A DNA stretch of 60,000 nucleotides from Polytrichum commune (GCA_950295325.1 OX485804.1:9674001-9734000); one strand, 5' to 3'. Positions 1 through 12,408 are shown, numbered from the stretch's first letter. Notes: generated by a model not told the origin, from the sequence alone. Made by a program: numbers and translations.

Positions 1-1163
1 TGCATATGACTACTGGCTTCCAACACCATCTTAGAACAATGTGCAACAATCGACCTTACAAGCTGTTGAATACTGACTGAAGCAAAAGTGCTCAGTTGTT
101 GCAGACATTGAAGTGGCAAGGGATGAGACATTCTAATCATCATATCCTTACTGAGAAAGATTATATTGAGTGCTTTGAGGAGTAGATCAAACTCAATAAG
201 TAATCAGCACTTCCAAGAGTGGCACATCGACATGACACCAGGATTAAATATGATTGTAGAGGCCCAAACGAAGTATAAAGTATTCAAACTGTTGTTTAGT
301 CTTCCAGACTCTAATTTCTGTGCCGGTCTTATAAATCAACTACAGCTGTAATTACCAACATAAGATCGCTACAACTTACGTCCAAAACATGTAAACTGTG
401 ACCTAAACTGCAGACCTTCAATCTTTCAAGATTCTGACAACATCGGTCCAGAAAAGAAAAGTAGGTCATCTTAAATGTTCACACCCAAGCCACCACGACA
501 TCATCACAAAGACACAGTGCCATACAACGTCAATATATACATCATATTTCATTACAGCAAATAATGAGCACATACTCTGATCTCTTCACATATGTCACTG
601 ACCACACAGGTCCATTAGAGATATACACAGGAATGGAATCAAGTGATTTGTGGGCGACATATTGTACACCTGTATAAATCCCTAAGTTTTCATCACTATC
701 ACTACACTCAATAAAAGTACACCACTTCAGTCTGTGTTTCAGGGCACCCTGCAAGCTACAATGCACTGCTTTTCATCTCATCAGAAAAGATCATATTTCA
801 TCTCATCCACATTCTGATGCACGGGAAATTTCAGGATTGGCTACCAGATGGTGCTTCAGGGATGGTATCGATTTTCTTCAGCATAAGTTGCCATCACACA
901 TTTGCAACGAGTTCAGTGAGGTTGAGCGTACAATTTGCTTGGACGCTCCATAGTACAAATCTCCAAATTGTGAAAGATGGAATATCACAAGGTTTTTGTT
1001 TTTGGCCTGTTTGCGGATCGGAGCCCAGAGTACAGATTTCATTCCACCAGTCTCTAATTGGAAGGCGAGTCTCAGATAGCAGCAACTACTTACTCCAGTT
1101 ATTTGGTGATCATCTCTCCAGCAGAAATTTTGTGATCATCAACTGTAAAAATGTAGTCGATGC
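1..1163. other. 3' flank of the epimerase gene, no gene seen
   Basis: Downstream of the minus-strand epimerase stop codon. The open frames here (for example plus strand 817-1206) show no recognisable domain, and one partly overlaps the antisense of the epimerase last exon. The 3' untranslated region and polyadenylation site of the epimerase gene probably lie here, but I cannot fix them. Confidence 0.5.
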
Positions 1164-3636
1164 TTACATGCCCACAGCACTCGGCTGTTCATCACGGGTG
1201 CGGTAAATATTTGCTTGCTGGAGCTCGATGAGCACACCCATGTTGTCTTTTGGGTGCAAAAACATGGCGGGGTTTTTCTCCAAGCTCGGCTTTGGCAGGC
1301 CACCACCCCAACCATTGACACCCACTTCACCCAAATAACCCGCTGCGGAGTGGAGATCGTCCACCTGAAAAGAAAAGAAAAACAGCCCAAAGAGTTGCCA
1401 TTGTTTAAGCTTAGTGTGTGTAAGTAATGACTCCGATAAATTATAGCATTGTTTGTTGTGTCATCTTCAAGTTAGTCTAAGTCTAAGGTCTAAGTCTAAG
1501 CGACCCATTCCTGATGGCCATCCCGTTCTCAAAGCTTAAGCTAACCTATTTCTGTGCACCACAATATCAATCTCTAATCATCATTGACATGTCATGGTTG
1601 AAATCCAATATCAACAATGAAGTCAACAGCTTGGTGAAGATTGCAAGCATATTTAGGTGCCACAAATTATCAATTATGGGAATTAAGCATCCTCAGTTTT
1701 GTAACTAATCAGGAAGAGGTTAACATAAATCACAAGTATGGATCGAAGAGAATATCCACTTTGATAATTCGTAGTAATTTGGTTATTGCAAAAAACCATT
1801 ATGAAAAAGTATGAATCTATTCTTATTTCTATCTCTCTACATGGGATTTTTTTCTCTGATCATACCTAAACCGCAGATATGCTAAATTGCTTAACTGGTC
1901 AGGACTCATGAGTCACTTACTTGCATCTGGCCTAAAACACAAACATCGGGCAAGGATTAAAACTCACTGCGAGAGACACATGGTGTAGGCCACCGGACGG
2001 ATTGTTTCGGAGGAATTCAGCAACTGGACTGTCTTTACCCAGTGGATGTAGCAGCTCAATGCACACGTTTGGCAGTTGCACAAATATTTTTGTAACCTTC
2101 TGTTCGAGATACTCCTGCAAAAAGCAATCACATTTTTATTCAGCTTATGAACATGAATACTGCAGGTGTTTCCACATAATGAGTACGTCTGATGACATGA
2201 CACAGACCAAAAACAACAATCCTCTTAGAACCCTAAACCCTAAAGGGTGAGGTGCATCACAAACCTTCTGGAGGCATAAATCATCACGTAGATCCAAAAA
2301 AAAAAAAAAGTTGAAATAGCATCATAATGCATGAAGGATGTGGTAGTAATAATAATTACATGATTTCTTGTTATCTTCCAATATGTGCCACATTATGCTA
2401 CTACGAAGCAAATAGTTACATAAGATAATTACAATATACACCACTAGGTATAGTTTCTACGCAATAATTATATGAAAATTTGTGATGTGCATAGGCTCCG
2501 CCGAAGTTGTACACTTGATTGAGTGCATAGTTTGTTAAAAAGAGAAAGAGAAGAGGAGAATTTGCAAACATACCACAGGATCGCTAACTTGGGCACCGAA
2601 AACACTACGATAATGCTCGGCAGCAACCGAAAGGTCAGGTACCACAATGGCAATGTGCCTCAAGCCCTTCACTGCGTAAGGAATGTCGTTGGGCGGGCTT
2701 CGAACAGCCCAACCACCACACCGACCTCCACTTCCAGTTCCAACATGCGTGCTCATCACTTGAACTGCCTGAAAAAACATGGCCCCCAATTGTTAGTTGT
2801 AAATTCATGGTATCAAGACCGTAGAAGAAAACAAATATTAACCTGATGCCATCAGACAGAATTCAACTTGAATTTGCCCCCACATGTCGCGCAGTAGGAA
2901 AGCAGACGGATATGGCATGATGTGCACACATGGCAACTCTCAAGAGGGCAATTTCAAACAACCACAACCACGTTGTCTGATGGTTGTGGTTTACTGTCAT
3001 TGGCTTCATTTGATTAAAGATAATAAGGAGGGGTAAGGTGCATTGAAGAAAACCAAGACCACAAGTACTCTTACTTCGTCAACTAAGAAGATGGTTGTGG
3101 TTTGTTTTCTTTGGTCCTATTGGGTTTGTGGTTGCTATGTGGCTCCGAGAGAGAACTTCAAGGATTTGAATTGAGGCAATTACGCTAAGACAAACTTCAC
3201 ACTAGAATTCATAAGTTGTTTTATTTCCACTCCACGGATTGCACCAGTTGGAGGGACGATAATTGAGGTCAAGCCAAATCCACTCTTCAACTATAACTAC
3301 GACTTGAGAACATGTATAGTTATTTTTGAAGGTGGATCCAAAACCACAACCACTCAAGAGCAGTTCATGTGTAAACAACTCTTTTAGAAATTACCAAGGA
3401 TTCAGCCGCAAGACAAACAAAGTTCATGGGGAATCGCATCGACAAGGAACTCTGATGTAGTCACACATAAATCAAAGACAAATTTAGCAATGATGACTCA
3501 AAAACTGTTGTTGTAGGACTACAATAGTGGTGGGCATTGGTGGTATGAAACTTACTCGAACAGAAGTTGGCTGTGAGAAAGAGGTCTTCAGCTGTTGCAC
3601 TGCGGGAACCAATGCCCTTCGAAGAACTCCAGCCAT
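1164..3636 (-). CDS. MCEE: Methylmalonyl-CoA epimerase-like protein, mitochondrial (4 exons)
   Basis: Spliced model on the minus strand: exons 3556-3636, 2574-2768, 1968-2114 and 1164-1364. All are phase 0 and joined by GT-AG introns (first donor GTAAGT), giving 207 aa. Residues 1-27 are basic and hydroxylated (MAGVLRRALVP...), which fits a mitochondrial presequence. Residues 62-191 form one vicinal-oxygen-chelate (glyoxalase-like) domain: LRHIAIVVPDL at 63-73, IELLHPLG at 111-118, GGLHHVSLA at 133-141 and FLHPKD..GVLIELQQ at 176-191. H65, H137 and E188 align with His/His/Glu metal ligands of the family. The enzyme class interconverts the 2R and 2S epimers of methylmalonyl-CoA. Plants are not known to have methylmalonyl-CoA mutase, so the physiological substrate is uncertain. 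An upstream in-frame ATG at 3666 adds ten residues; I chose the second because it begins a typical presequence. The stretch at 156-173 looks divergent from the usual family sequence. Confidence 0.88.
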
Positions 3637-4869
3637 GGCTTCGGCAAATGATGTACGGAAAAACAAAAATAAAGTAGAGGTTTTCGGGAACAGTGATGTG
3701 TCACTTTGTCAACTTTGACAATTCTGCACAAGAGAATGATACAGATAAGAATTTCTACAGTACACATACATACATGTCAAATTGTAAGCAAAAATAACGA
3801 CAGCGTCCATCATTTCAGAGGTTACAAAGAGATCATTTCTAATGGACATTTTCAGTGGTTCTACTGAATCAATGGGCTCTACTATGACACAAATGGCTAC
3901 CGAACTTGCTCTTCTCCATCCATCGGTCACAAAAGACACAAAAGCTTCAGATGAACTTCAGTGCACTTTGAAGTAAACCTCGGTAATGGCTGCAAGGTTG
4001 GGATGGACCAGAGAGAGGTCACCAAAGGTTACATTGTTGTATTGCAAACAAAACATGGGGTAAGTATTCACATCTACTCCAATTTGGCAGAGACCATTTG
4101 GCAGTCTATGATAGCCGAAACATTGCACGGATCTTAAACAGGCTTTGTATGTGGTAGAGAAAATTTTGGGTTCACAAAATATACAAGACTCAAAAGCTAC
4201 AAATGTCGCAACGGGGACTTCCCATCATCTGCAAACCAAGGGTCATTTTCTCTGCAGGCAAGCATCTGAGATCATGGTGACATTCAAGGGGTATCTTCAA
4301 ATCATCAGATACCGCCTTCAATTGTTGCCTACAAAACTCTTTGGGACGAGGAGAGAAGACTTAATAGTAGAGTCTCCAGTAAAATAAACCTATTATAGCG
4401 GATGCAGAGAGAAACAACTCAACAAACAAGCACATCCCAAGATACATCGGACAAGAAACGTTCAAACCAGCCTGAGATTATGAGGATCGCTGTTTAGCGG
4501 GTTCAAATGCAACTCAAGCTCAAAATGCAGTCGAAAAGTGCCGTGTGGAACATGAATGCACTTGTGTAAGAAGAGGAGGAAGACTTCCTCCGAAGGCACA
4601 TAGTTTACTAAGAAAATACGCATCATGTTTCAACCAAACCGGCACAGGAAGATAAACAAAAACGTCTGATGCGGAGATTTCAGGACGTAACTGTCCTCAA
4701 AAAACCATTTGCTGCTTGTTGGTGAACTATGACCTACGCTACAAATTCAACAAGACAACAAGACTCTATACTTTAGAGCGGAGACACGGACACCCTAAAC
4801 CTCACGCCTTAGAACCCCCATTTTTGCCATCGAACTACCAAGACAAACGCCGATATTCACTCAAACGGA
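3637..4869. other. Upstream region of the epimerase gene
   Basis: No gene recognised. The promoter and 5' untranslated region of the minus-strand epimerase gene should lie in its first few hundred bases. The short frames present carry no family signature. Confidence 0.45.
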
Positions 4870-4873
4870 TCGT

Positions 4874-5440
4874 ACAACCTTTGAACCCCCGGACACTAAG
4901 AATGAAACAACAGACAAAAAGCCATCACGACAACAAAAAGAGCTTTCCTTCTGCCAAATCTGCAAATCCAAGAAGAAGCAGAGCATACAACCCCAAAATT
5001 GGGCTAAGGAACTCAAAAATTGCATGGAAATTGGTAAGGATCTCAATTTGAAGTTACGAAACTCGTTATGTGAGAATTCTGTGAACAAAATTTTGTCTGT
5101 AGTTGCAATTTCTGGCTGTCTTCCCCAATTCTGTCCTCCAAATATCGAGACAAAGCCAGTAATCTAAGTTGCATTTGGGACGAAATGTATACCTTTGAAC
5201 CCCCGGACACTATGAATGAATTAACAGACAAGCCATCAAATCGTAGAAATAGCTTTCTCTCTCCTAAAGCTGCACATCTTGAGAAGCAGCAGAGAAAGCA
5301 AACCCCGAAATTGGGTTAAGGAATTCTAAAAACTACATTGAAACTGCTAAAGATCCCATTTCGAGATCCAGAAACTCCTTAACGACGAATCCTGTGCATA
5401 AAAATTGTGTCTGTAGGTGCAACTCTTGGCTGTCTTCCCA
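4874..5440. repeat. Imperfect direct duplication, two copies of about 250 bp
   Basis: A block beginning cctttgaacccccggacact at 4876 recurs at 5192. Both copies run on through matching landmarks: acagacaa.....gccatca, then aaattggg(c/t)taaggaa(c/t)t, then tgtctgtag(t/g)tgcaa, then ggctgtcttccc. Period is about 316 bp. The copies differ by many substitutions and small gaps, so the duplication is old. No coding capacity is evident. The open frame 4716-5051 covers the first copy and is not maintained in the second. Confidence 0.8.
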
Positions 5441-5863
5441 GGCTGCTCCACCTTACCTTCCAATTAGGCAAAAGCGGTTGTTAATGGCTCAAATTTCTTC
5501 GATACTGGATGGAAATTGGTCGTAACAAGCTCGATTGCAAGATTGAGACGATGGGTGCACAACAAGTTAGAAATTGCGAGAGCGAATTCGAGTATAATTC
5601 GGAGAAAAAGGAAACTGTCCAAGAAATTGGGGGGAGAGAGAGAGTGCAATGACGAAACTGGCACACCGCCCCCACGCTTTTATCATCCCAGCCCCGTCCG
5701 TTCCTCATCCGCCCCCTTTCATTCATCCTTCTATATCCACATTCATCCTCTTTCCGCACTTGACCTTTATGATATCTTATCTACCCTCAAAATTTTAACA
5801 TACAAACACTCTCAAAGGTACCTTACTATTTTTCTTGCACTCGAACCAAGAACATGCCGGAGG

Positions 5864-5871
5864 GTGGCTGC
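5864..5871 (+). repeat. 8-bp target site duplication, left (GTGGCTGC)
   Basis: GTGGCTGC directly precedes the CAGGG terminus of the element at 5872. It recurs exactly at 7077-7084 directly after the matching CCCTG terminus. Confidence 0.88.
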
Positions 5872-5942
5872 CAGGGCTGTTTTTTCACAAAGTTTTTACC
5901 CGTCCACATCCCAAAACCTCGAATTGAAAGGCAAAAAAAATT

Positions 5943-6070
5943 GCAACCCGTCCCAAAACCGGTAATTTCAAAACCAACCCGTCCATGGAAAGGTTGAAGA
6001 AAAAACAACCCGTCCCAAAACCGGTAATTTCTAAACCAACCCGTCCATGAAAAGGTTAAAGGAAAAAACA
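5943..6070. repeat. Subterminal tandem repeat, about 62-bp unit, in the hAT element
   Basis: Two adjacent copies of a unit containing cccgtcccaaaaccggtaat, then aaaccaacccgtccatg, then an A-rich spacer. A third, diverged set of the same motifs lies near the opposite end (6953-7010: acccgtcc, cgtcccaaaactggttc). Confidence 0.8.
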
Positions 6071-6274
6071 AATCGATAAAGATAACCCGAAAGATGTCGG
6101 CATGTGATTGATGCACTTGCCACTTGGAAACAATAGTATCTTACTATCTTCGTTCATTTCTATTTTTTCTATTATAATTACCAATTTGCCAGCCTGCCAT
6201 TGCCTCATTTTGTCTGTTTGTCCACAGACTAGTTCATAGAAATTGAACTAGACTCAGTCACTCAAACTTAGTCA

Positions 6275-6505
6275 CTCAAACTCAACCGATTCATTTGAAA
6301 CTAACTCGAATTCAAGAAGTTGGAGAGTGCCGCTGGAACAATCTCCTCCTGCAATCTTGAACTTCAACAAGTGTTTTCTCAAACTCAACCGGTTCATTTG
6401 AAACTAACTTGAATTCAAGAAGTTGAAGAGTGCCGCCGGAACAATCTTCTCCTGCAATCTTGAACTTCAACAGGTGTTTTCTCAAACTCAACCGGTTCAT
6501 TTGAC
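6275..6505. repeat. 103-bp tandem repeat inside the hAT element (2 full copies plus part)
   Basis: Units start ctcaaactcaaccg(a/g)ttcat at 6275, 6378 and 6481. The first two are full length and differ at only a few positions. The third stops after about 25 bp. Related ctcaaactcaacc phrases occur near 15075, suggesting a dispersed source. Confidence 0.88.
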
Positions 6506-7084
6506 GACTGCAATCAAGTTATCTCTCACCGGTCTCTCAGTTGCTTTAGCTTTCATGTGCATTTCATGTGCAAATATTCCAGTTGAAAACATCGATTGGA
6601 ATGCAGTGGTGCTTGTTTGGAGAAACATGAAGGATAGGAGAATTCATCCACTTCTTTGAAGGGTAAGTAGCTCTTTATTTTTAAATTTTTTAACATGTTT
6701 ATATATACTAATTCTTATTCAATTACTAAGTTTACCTTCAATTGTAATCTTTGACATTATGTTAAAAAGGTTCTAAATTTTGTGGTTGATGAATTAATGT
6801 ATGCAGGTGAATCGAACACTTCAAGATTGATAGTTTGATTGGGTATTAGTGGTTTGATTGCATTATGCTTATATTCACATGTCATATATGACATAACGTA
6901 ATTGATATTTGTACCATTTTTTTTAATTAAAAAAAATGTTATTTTTAGAACCCGTCCAAAGTGAATTTGACACGTCCCAAAACTGGTTCATTTTCTAAGA
7001 ACCCGTCCACTGGAAATGTTTTTTTTTATGAACATGTCCCTAGACATGTTAGGGACCTTGTGAAAAAACACCCCTGGTGGCTGC

Positions 7085-8307
7085 CATTTGGTTTGAGATA
7101 AAGCTATTATTGCTTTTTGGGCCTACTATGCCACGTGTCGTGTCCACATTGGTCAACACATTGTTAAAACCCACGCGGAGATTGCCTTCTTGTGCTTTAA
7201 GTGTTGAATCAAATAGCACTCTACAAACATATTGGGATTGTAGTTCATTTTAGTGTTGGCCAATTGTACATGTTGTGGGCCGGTTATCATCCCAGTTATC
7301 ACACATGTTGTGGACACAAAGTGAATATCCATGGGTCTCAAAAAATTAAACAACCAACACCTTACTAATGTACGTATATTGAAATATTACATAAATGTTA
7401 TTATTATTAACATTTTGGTTGTGAAGACACAAGTATTATATAACATTACTCAACCTCTCACTACTACACTCCCTTTCCAAACAGAAACAACAAAGTGAGG
7501 GGTTGGATTGGAGGCATATTTGTAGGACATTTATCCCAGTAAGCATATTTGTAGGACATCATCCCAGTACGTTGTGGTTTATATTCTCAGTTGTAAATAG
7601 GTGCCACATGTGTTGATTGCCATGCAGATCTGACCCCTCAACATGGATCTCAGTTTTTTCAAGGATTAAAAAAATGATATTCACCATTAACTTGATTGAA
7701 TGTTGAGGCCATCGTTGGGAATATATCAGTTGAGTGTCATGAAACAAACGCTTTTTGGGGGTTTTTTTCATAAACCTTGAGAGAGGTAATAATTTCATAT
7801 GACCCTATCTCTCATCCATCCAACGAAAGAAAAAAACTTGACCCCCTACGGGTATGTTGCCAATTCATCTCAAATGACCTAGAAATACAATAATTAAAGG
7901 TATTTAAAGCTAATTCTGGTGTCAAATCAACTCTAAAAAGTAACCTCCAAGATGCATACTATTTAAGAGCTTCTGGTTGGATGGATGAGAGGCACATTAG
8001 TATACCATAATCCCCTCTCGACTGGGGATTTGTGGCATCTACGTAAACTCATCATCGTGGATGAAGGGAATCCACTAAAAAAAAGTCCCCTACAAGATTG
8101 GGAGACAATTCATTCCAATTCCAACACCATTAGACTAATCAGGGATCTCTTATAGGTTATAATATAGTTTATTGCATTTTCACCTTCGCAATGGATGAGT
8201 CTATGTGGACACAACAAATCCTTAGCCCGTTCCCGCTCTACCTCTTACCTTACTTAGTATACAACAACACAAAAGTGTTTGAGACGCAGCAAGAGTGCTC
8301 AATTTTA
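7085..8307. other. Intergenic, AT-rich, no gene seen
   Basis: No coding signal. It contains a small tandem duplication of gcatatttgtaggacat..atcccagta at 7514-7568. The sequence gccacgtgtc at 7131-7140 has a G-box-like core, but no neighbouring gene gives it meaning. Confidence 0.5.
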
Positions 8308-8811
8308 GGGCCACTTCACACACGAGCCAAGAACCATGACCATGAAATTGTGAGCGCCCAAATGAAAGTTTCCAAAGGCCATCCCAAGACACCTCCAAAA
8401 TCATGTAGTGTGGTCACGGACCCTCAAGTGGAGTGCGTAGTCATATGTGACTGGCCCCTCAACCAAATGCTATTCCAATGAGTTTCTATTCATGCGGGGT
8501 TCTCCCACATCATAAAATAGAATAAATCAACGGTTGTGAATGTTCGGAGTACCATGATCTCCCAGTTTTGTGTTAGACCTACCTCCAAGAGATGGTTTTT
8601 GAAACTAGTCCAAGTGACCATGAAACACGATCCATTCGATGCCATGTAGGAATCCATGTAGACTTTTACATCCATCTTGCATTCACATACTCCGTTGGTC
8701 CCTCAAGCGTAGTGTGAAGTAGTGAAGTTGGACCGGCTCCGCCTTTTCCACCAATGAGAGTGCGTGAAGTGGATTGGTCACGGGCTCTCAGTCTCGTGTT
8801 TGAAGCCGCCC
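8308..8811. mobile_element. Non-autonomous PIF/Harbinger-like element, family H1 copy A
   Basis: Starts GGGCCACTTCACACACGAG and ends with the near complement (...CTCGTGTTTGAAGCCGCCC). TTA directly flanks both ends (8305-8307 and 8812-8814). A 3-bp TTA/TAA duplication with GG(G/C)-type termini is typical of PIF/Harbinger. Subterminal sequence is also inverted: a gccatgaccat-type motif on the left and ggtcacgggctc on the right. Full-length copies recur at 18707 and 45334, a shorter one at 10364, and fragments at 14245 and 52735. Confidence 0.85.
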
Positions 8812-8814
8812 TTA

Positions 8815-10363
8815 ATATCCCAAATCCATATTTGATCTACAAAGCACGATCATCAATGGACGGATGATATTTTATCCCCCCAACTCCTTGGCAACACTTG
8901 GCATAGTTTCTTAAATTACTCAAAGACACCTTGCCAAGGTGACGCCGCATCATCCACTCTTGCAATCAATGAGTTACATCATCCGCCCATGAATCTCTGC
9001 CTACTATGTCATCTTTCATCCATCAGCTTTAAAGACCCCCATATGCTTATTGCTTATAAAATGATTCATCTCAAATGACCCAACTACACTTATTCGGGGT
9101 CTTCAAATCCGATTCCGGTGTAGAATCAACTTAATAAATTTAATCTTCGGGTGCAACATATTATGTTAGGGTTTTTATGTCTCTCTCTCTCATGCAGTGA
9201 CTTTTTTGATCCGACTATGCACCAATGATTTACAACTCTAAAATGAAAAGAAATGAAATATTTTTCAATTATTCCATGATTTTCAAGGGTGACCTAGCCA
9301 ATCATATTCTTGCAAATTAGACAAGATTACCAAATTTTAGTTGAAATTTTTTTATGATTTTTCATGTATGGTTTCGTAAGTCCAATAGTTATTAAAAAAA
9401 AAGGGGGCATCGCCAGGCCTAGGTCCGGGTAGGCCGGGCCTACCCTGCACCCGAAGGGCTCACCTGACAGCCTAGTAGGTCATATACAGAAAATGACATT
9501 TTTCCCGAAAAAATGTGCATTGGATAAACTTCGATTTCCCGAGCAGGCCTACCCTAAAACTCAAGATTGGCAACGCCCCTGGTTATAACCAATGCTCGCT
9601 CTCTCTCTCTTCAAAACTCAAAATGAAAATCATCGCTTCGCCTGTGATTCCTTCGAGTGTCCCAATTACCTAGACCGGTGATGAATGAGGCTCGGACTCA
9701 AACGCTCCGGAGGTGGGTCGATTGGGGCCCTTTTTGTGCGTGAAAAGGCCGTCGGTGTGAGTTACGTTACTTTGCTTTAAACCAACTAACCAACCCATTA
9801 TGAGGTCGGGGCCTTTTGGGGAAGAAGGCCTTCTTTGTCATCGAACCGGACACCGAAAAAGGCTTCGCCCAACGATTCCCGGGGCGAGGACACGGGGGGG
9901 GGACCCACAAAGTTAGGATTTCACAAGGGCTCGTTGCCGCATCCGGGTGGCCGCCTAGGTGGACCCCATGGGAATCCGGGTGGCGGGCCAACTCATCGCA
10001 TTAATAAGTAGCAAGATATTGAGGAGCTTGTCCGAGCTTGTACGCTAACCCCATGCTCGGACTCCGCCCCCATTGGCCGCAAGCCCGGGAGCCTCTAAGG
10101 GACAAGTTGGCCCGTGTCTCCGTCCCTTAGCTTGCCTCTTCCAAATTGTTGGCCCGGGAGCGGATCGAAATTGATGGCGTTTTCACCTTCCTAATGGATT
10201 GGGTTTGGTAGGCACCACGAATCCCCAATAGAGGGGAACAATTTTCACATACGAGCATGCTTCTCATTCGTGTTGTGAAATAGTGTGTATTTCGAAGGTG
10301 ATTGGTTTTGTATTCATTTGACATTGGAATCAACTTCAAAGACCCCAAATCAGTCTAGTCTAA
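8815..10363. other. Intergenic, with a GC-rich patch (about 9400-10180)
   Basis: AT-rich to about 9400, then abruptly GC-rich. A weak inverted pair GGGGGCATCGCC (9403) and GGCAACGCCCC (9569) could bound a small element of about 180 bp, but no duplication is clear. The stretch 9640-10180 contains cccgggagc twice (about 10084 and 10154) and short open frames without domains. I cannot name what this patch is. Confidence 0.4.
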
Positions 10364-10762
10364 GGGCCACGTCACACACGAGACTGAGAGCCCGTGACCA
10401 TCACATTTCAAGCACTCTCGTTGGCGGGAAAGGTAGTGGAGCCGGTCCAAGTTCGCTTCACACTACTCTTGAGGGACGAATGGAGTATGTGGATGCAAGA
10501 TGGATGTTAAAGTCTACATGGGTTCCTACATGGCATCGAATGGATCATGTTTCATGGTCACTTGGATTGTTTTCAAAATTTGCCTTTTGGAGGTAGGCCT
10601 AACACAAAACCGGGAGACCATGGCATTTCGAACGCTCACCACCGTCGATTTATGACCACACTACATGATTTTGGAAATGTCTTGGGACGGTCTTTGGACA
10701 CTTTCTTTTTAAGCTCTCACAATTTCATGGTCACGGCTCTTGGCTTGTGTGTGAAGTGGCTC
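10364..10762. mobile_element. Family H1 element copy B (shortened)
   Basis: Begins GGGCCACGTCACACACGAG and ends GTGTGTGAAGTGGCTC, flanked by TAA at 10361-10363 and 10763-10765. It is in the opposite orientation to copy A. It is about 100 bp shorter than the other full copies because of an internal deletion. Confidence 0.84.
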
Positions 10763-10765
10763 TAA

Positions 10766-11145
10766 GTCATTTGAGATGAATCAGCCACAAACCACATGCA
10801 TGGGATCACGGTGTTACATGGAATGGATGAGAGGTATGCTCATATGTGATAATTCCCCTCTCTTAATGAATTCATTGACTGCATTTCCACATTTGGAGTG
10901 CACATGAATGAGACAAAATTTAGTTATGACTAATAATGTCGGCACTTAAGAGAATCGAGCGCACTAAATGGAGTTAGAAAATCTACAATTAGTGTATATT
11001 TGTCAATAATATGGACTAACCTAATGACTAATGATATTGTTAAGCTTCTTCTACGGTGATGATGAATCGTAGCCATTGCCAACAAGAATAATGGATTAGT
11101 TCCTTACACATTAAGGCTGGGAGTAGTGTGTCCCAAACATGCTCC
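10766..11145. other. Intergenic, nothing recognised
   Basis: AT-rich DNA between two mobile elements. No coding or structural signal seen. Confidence 0.4.
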
Positions 11146-11677
11146 ACTATTTTGTCTAATTAGTGTGGGTTACCATTTGGAGTTACGCATCGCTATCACA
11201 TTTTACCGAGAGTATCATTTTTCATCCAAATAGCATAAGTAGTTAGTATGCACACCGTAGAATGTGAAGTAACTTAGTTGGAAACAAAACAATACTCTCG
11301 ATAAAATCACTAGTTGAAAACTATGCCAAAAAGAATTGTAGCGGAAATCGGTTGCGGTTCATTTGACCAGCCTGATCTGCAATCGCTAAACGACTGCAAA
11401 TTTATTATCTTGGTGTAGCAACTGAAAAGTTTTAGGAATTTGGGGCGTGCAACATGCATACCTTTCCAACGGTACATTACATGCCCCCAATCCCTTAAAA
11501 TTATATTCACACAATGAAAAAGAGAAATCTAGTTGTTGAACGATTGCATATCAGGCTGGTCAAAGAAATGTAGCTGATTTTGATTGTGGTTTTTTTGGGC
11601 ATAGTTTTCTACTAGTGAATGTTACAGCAATGCGTAACTCCAAATGATACCCCACACTAAATAGTCAAAGCAATGTA
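11146..11677. mobile_element. Miniature element of family M1, interrupted by a CACTA-type miniature
   Basis: Outer inverted arms: ttagtgtgggttaccatttg...gagttacgca on the left (about 11161-11198) and the complement tgcgtaactccaaatgatac..cccacacta on the right (about 11627-11660). The same arm sequence (ttagtgt...tttgga.ttacacaacgct) defines family M1 at 12409, 16669 and 57616. A separate 310-bp element with its own ends and duplication (11308-11617) sits in the interior. The outermost limits are approximate. Confidence 0.68.
11308..11617. mobile_element. CACTA-superfamily miniature element, 310 bp
   Basis: Left end CACTAGTTGAAAACTATGCC, right end complementary (ggcatagttttctactagtg). The inversion continues inward for roughly 80 bp with gaps (ccagcctgatctgcaatcg against cgattgcatatcaggctgg). 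AAT flanks both sides (11305-11307, 11618-11620). A CACTA terminus with a 3-bp duplication is diagnostic of the En/Spm (CACTA) group. There is no coding sequence. It is inserted in a family M1 element. Confidence 0.87.
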
Positions 11678-12408
11678 GCTTGCCAAGGTTGTCCATTTAA
11701 GCCAAAAAGTTAGAGTATCGAGGTCTTTTAGAATGTTTGACAATTGTACGACTATGTAAGTAGAAAACAATAACTGGGAAGTTGTGAATATAATTATGAG
11801 ATCGTGGCAAGGGAAAACAAAGTTGACTACATTGTACACAAGATTTAGTGTGGCCCACATTATCCATCATTCCTCCCATGTAATGAACAATACAATGACT
11901 AGATCATGGTGACCGATGAACTTCAAAGTGCCATGGGGCACTAGCTATGACAAAACAAGTCACGTAGGTCACTGTTAATTACCTTGCCACGATAACTTAG
12001 ATATTAAGCTTAATTAACTATTGCCCTCCGGTATTTAAAAATGTGCAATTAGCGGGCATATGTAATTAGTGTGGGCCACACTACATATCATGTGAATACA
12101 ATGAATGGTAAGTCATGGACATTGTGGTAGTGGTATTGTTATTGGGGTACCCGGGTGGTGCCTACATGAATACATGAAATAGACTCATTATTGTGTTGAC
12201 TTCCAATTCCAAGTTATTGAGATAAAATCAATTTTAATCACTAAAACCGTTGTTGTTGTTGTATAAATGTATATTTTGGCTTATTTACTGCTTTATTTTA
12301 TTCTATGAAGTGCATTTTGTTTAACATAGGAGTTTTCATTACTTGATAAGTAAATGCTCTAAATGTTTACAAAATGCCAAGAAATTATGTAACATTATCA
12401 AGCAACTG
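11678..12408. other. Intergenic, AT-rich
   Basis: No gene. tttagtgtggcccacatta (about 11847) and ttagtgtgggccacacta (about 12067) are similar short segments that may be remains of an M1-like miniature element. Boundaries cannot be set. Confidence 0.4.

Larger units (their letters stand above)
5872..7076. mobile_element. Non-autonomous hAT-superfamily element, 1.2 kb
   Basis: The ends are inverted repeats of about 20 bp: CAGGGCTGTTTTTTCACAA on the left and its near complement (one internal mismatch) on the right. Exact 8-bp duplications GTGGCTGC flank it (5864-5871, 7077-7084). A CAGGG terminus with an 8-bp duplication is the hAT signature. The subterminal regions are studded with copies of CCCGTCC(C/A) at about 5897-6050 and 6953-7010, consistent with clustered transposase-binding motifs. 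No transposase frame is present. The interior carries a 103-bp tandem repeat (6275-6505). The insertion site is otherwise clean. Confidence 0.9.

Noticed and set aside
817-1206. 129-codon plus-strand frame
   Set aside because: No domain; it overlaps the antisense of the epimerase last exon.
9403-9580. Possible 180-bp miniature element in the GC-rich patch
   Set aside because: The terminal match is only about 9 of 12 bases and no target duplication is visible.
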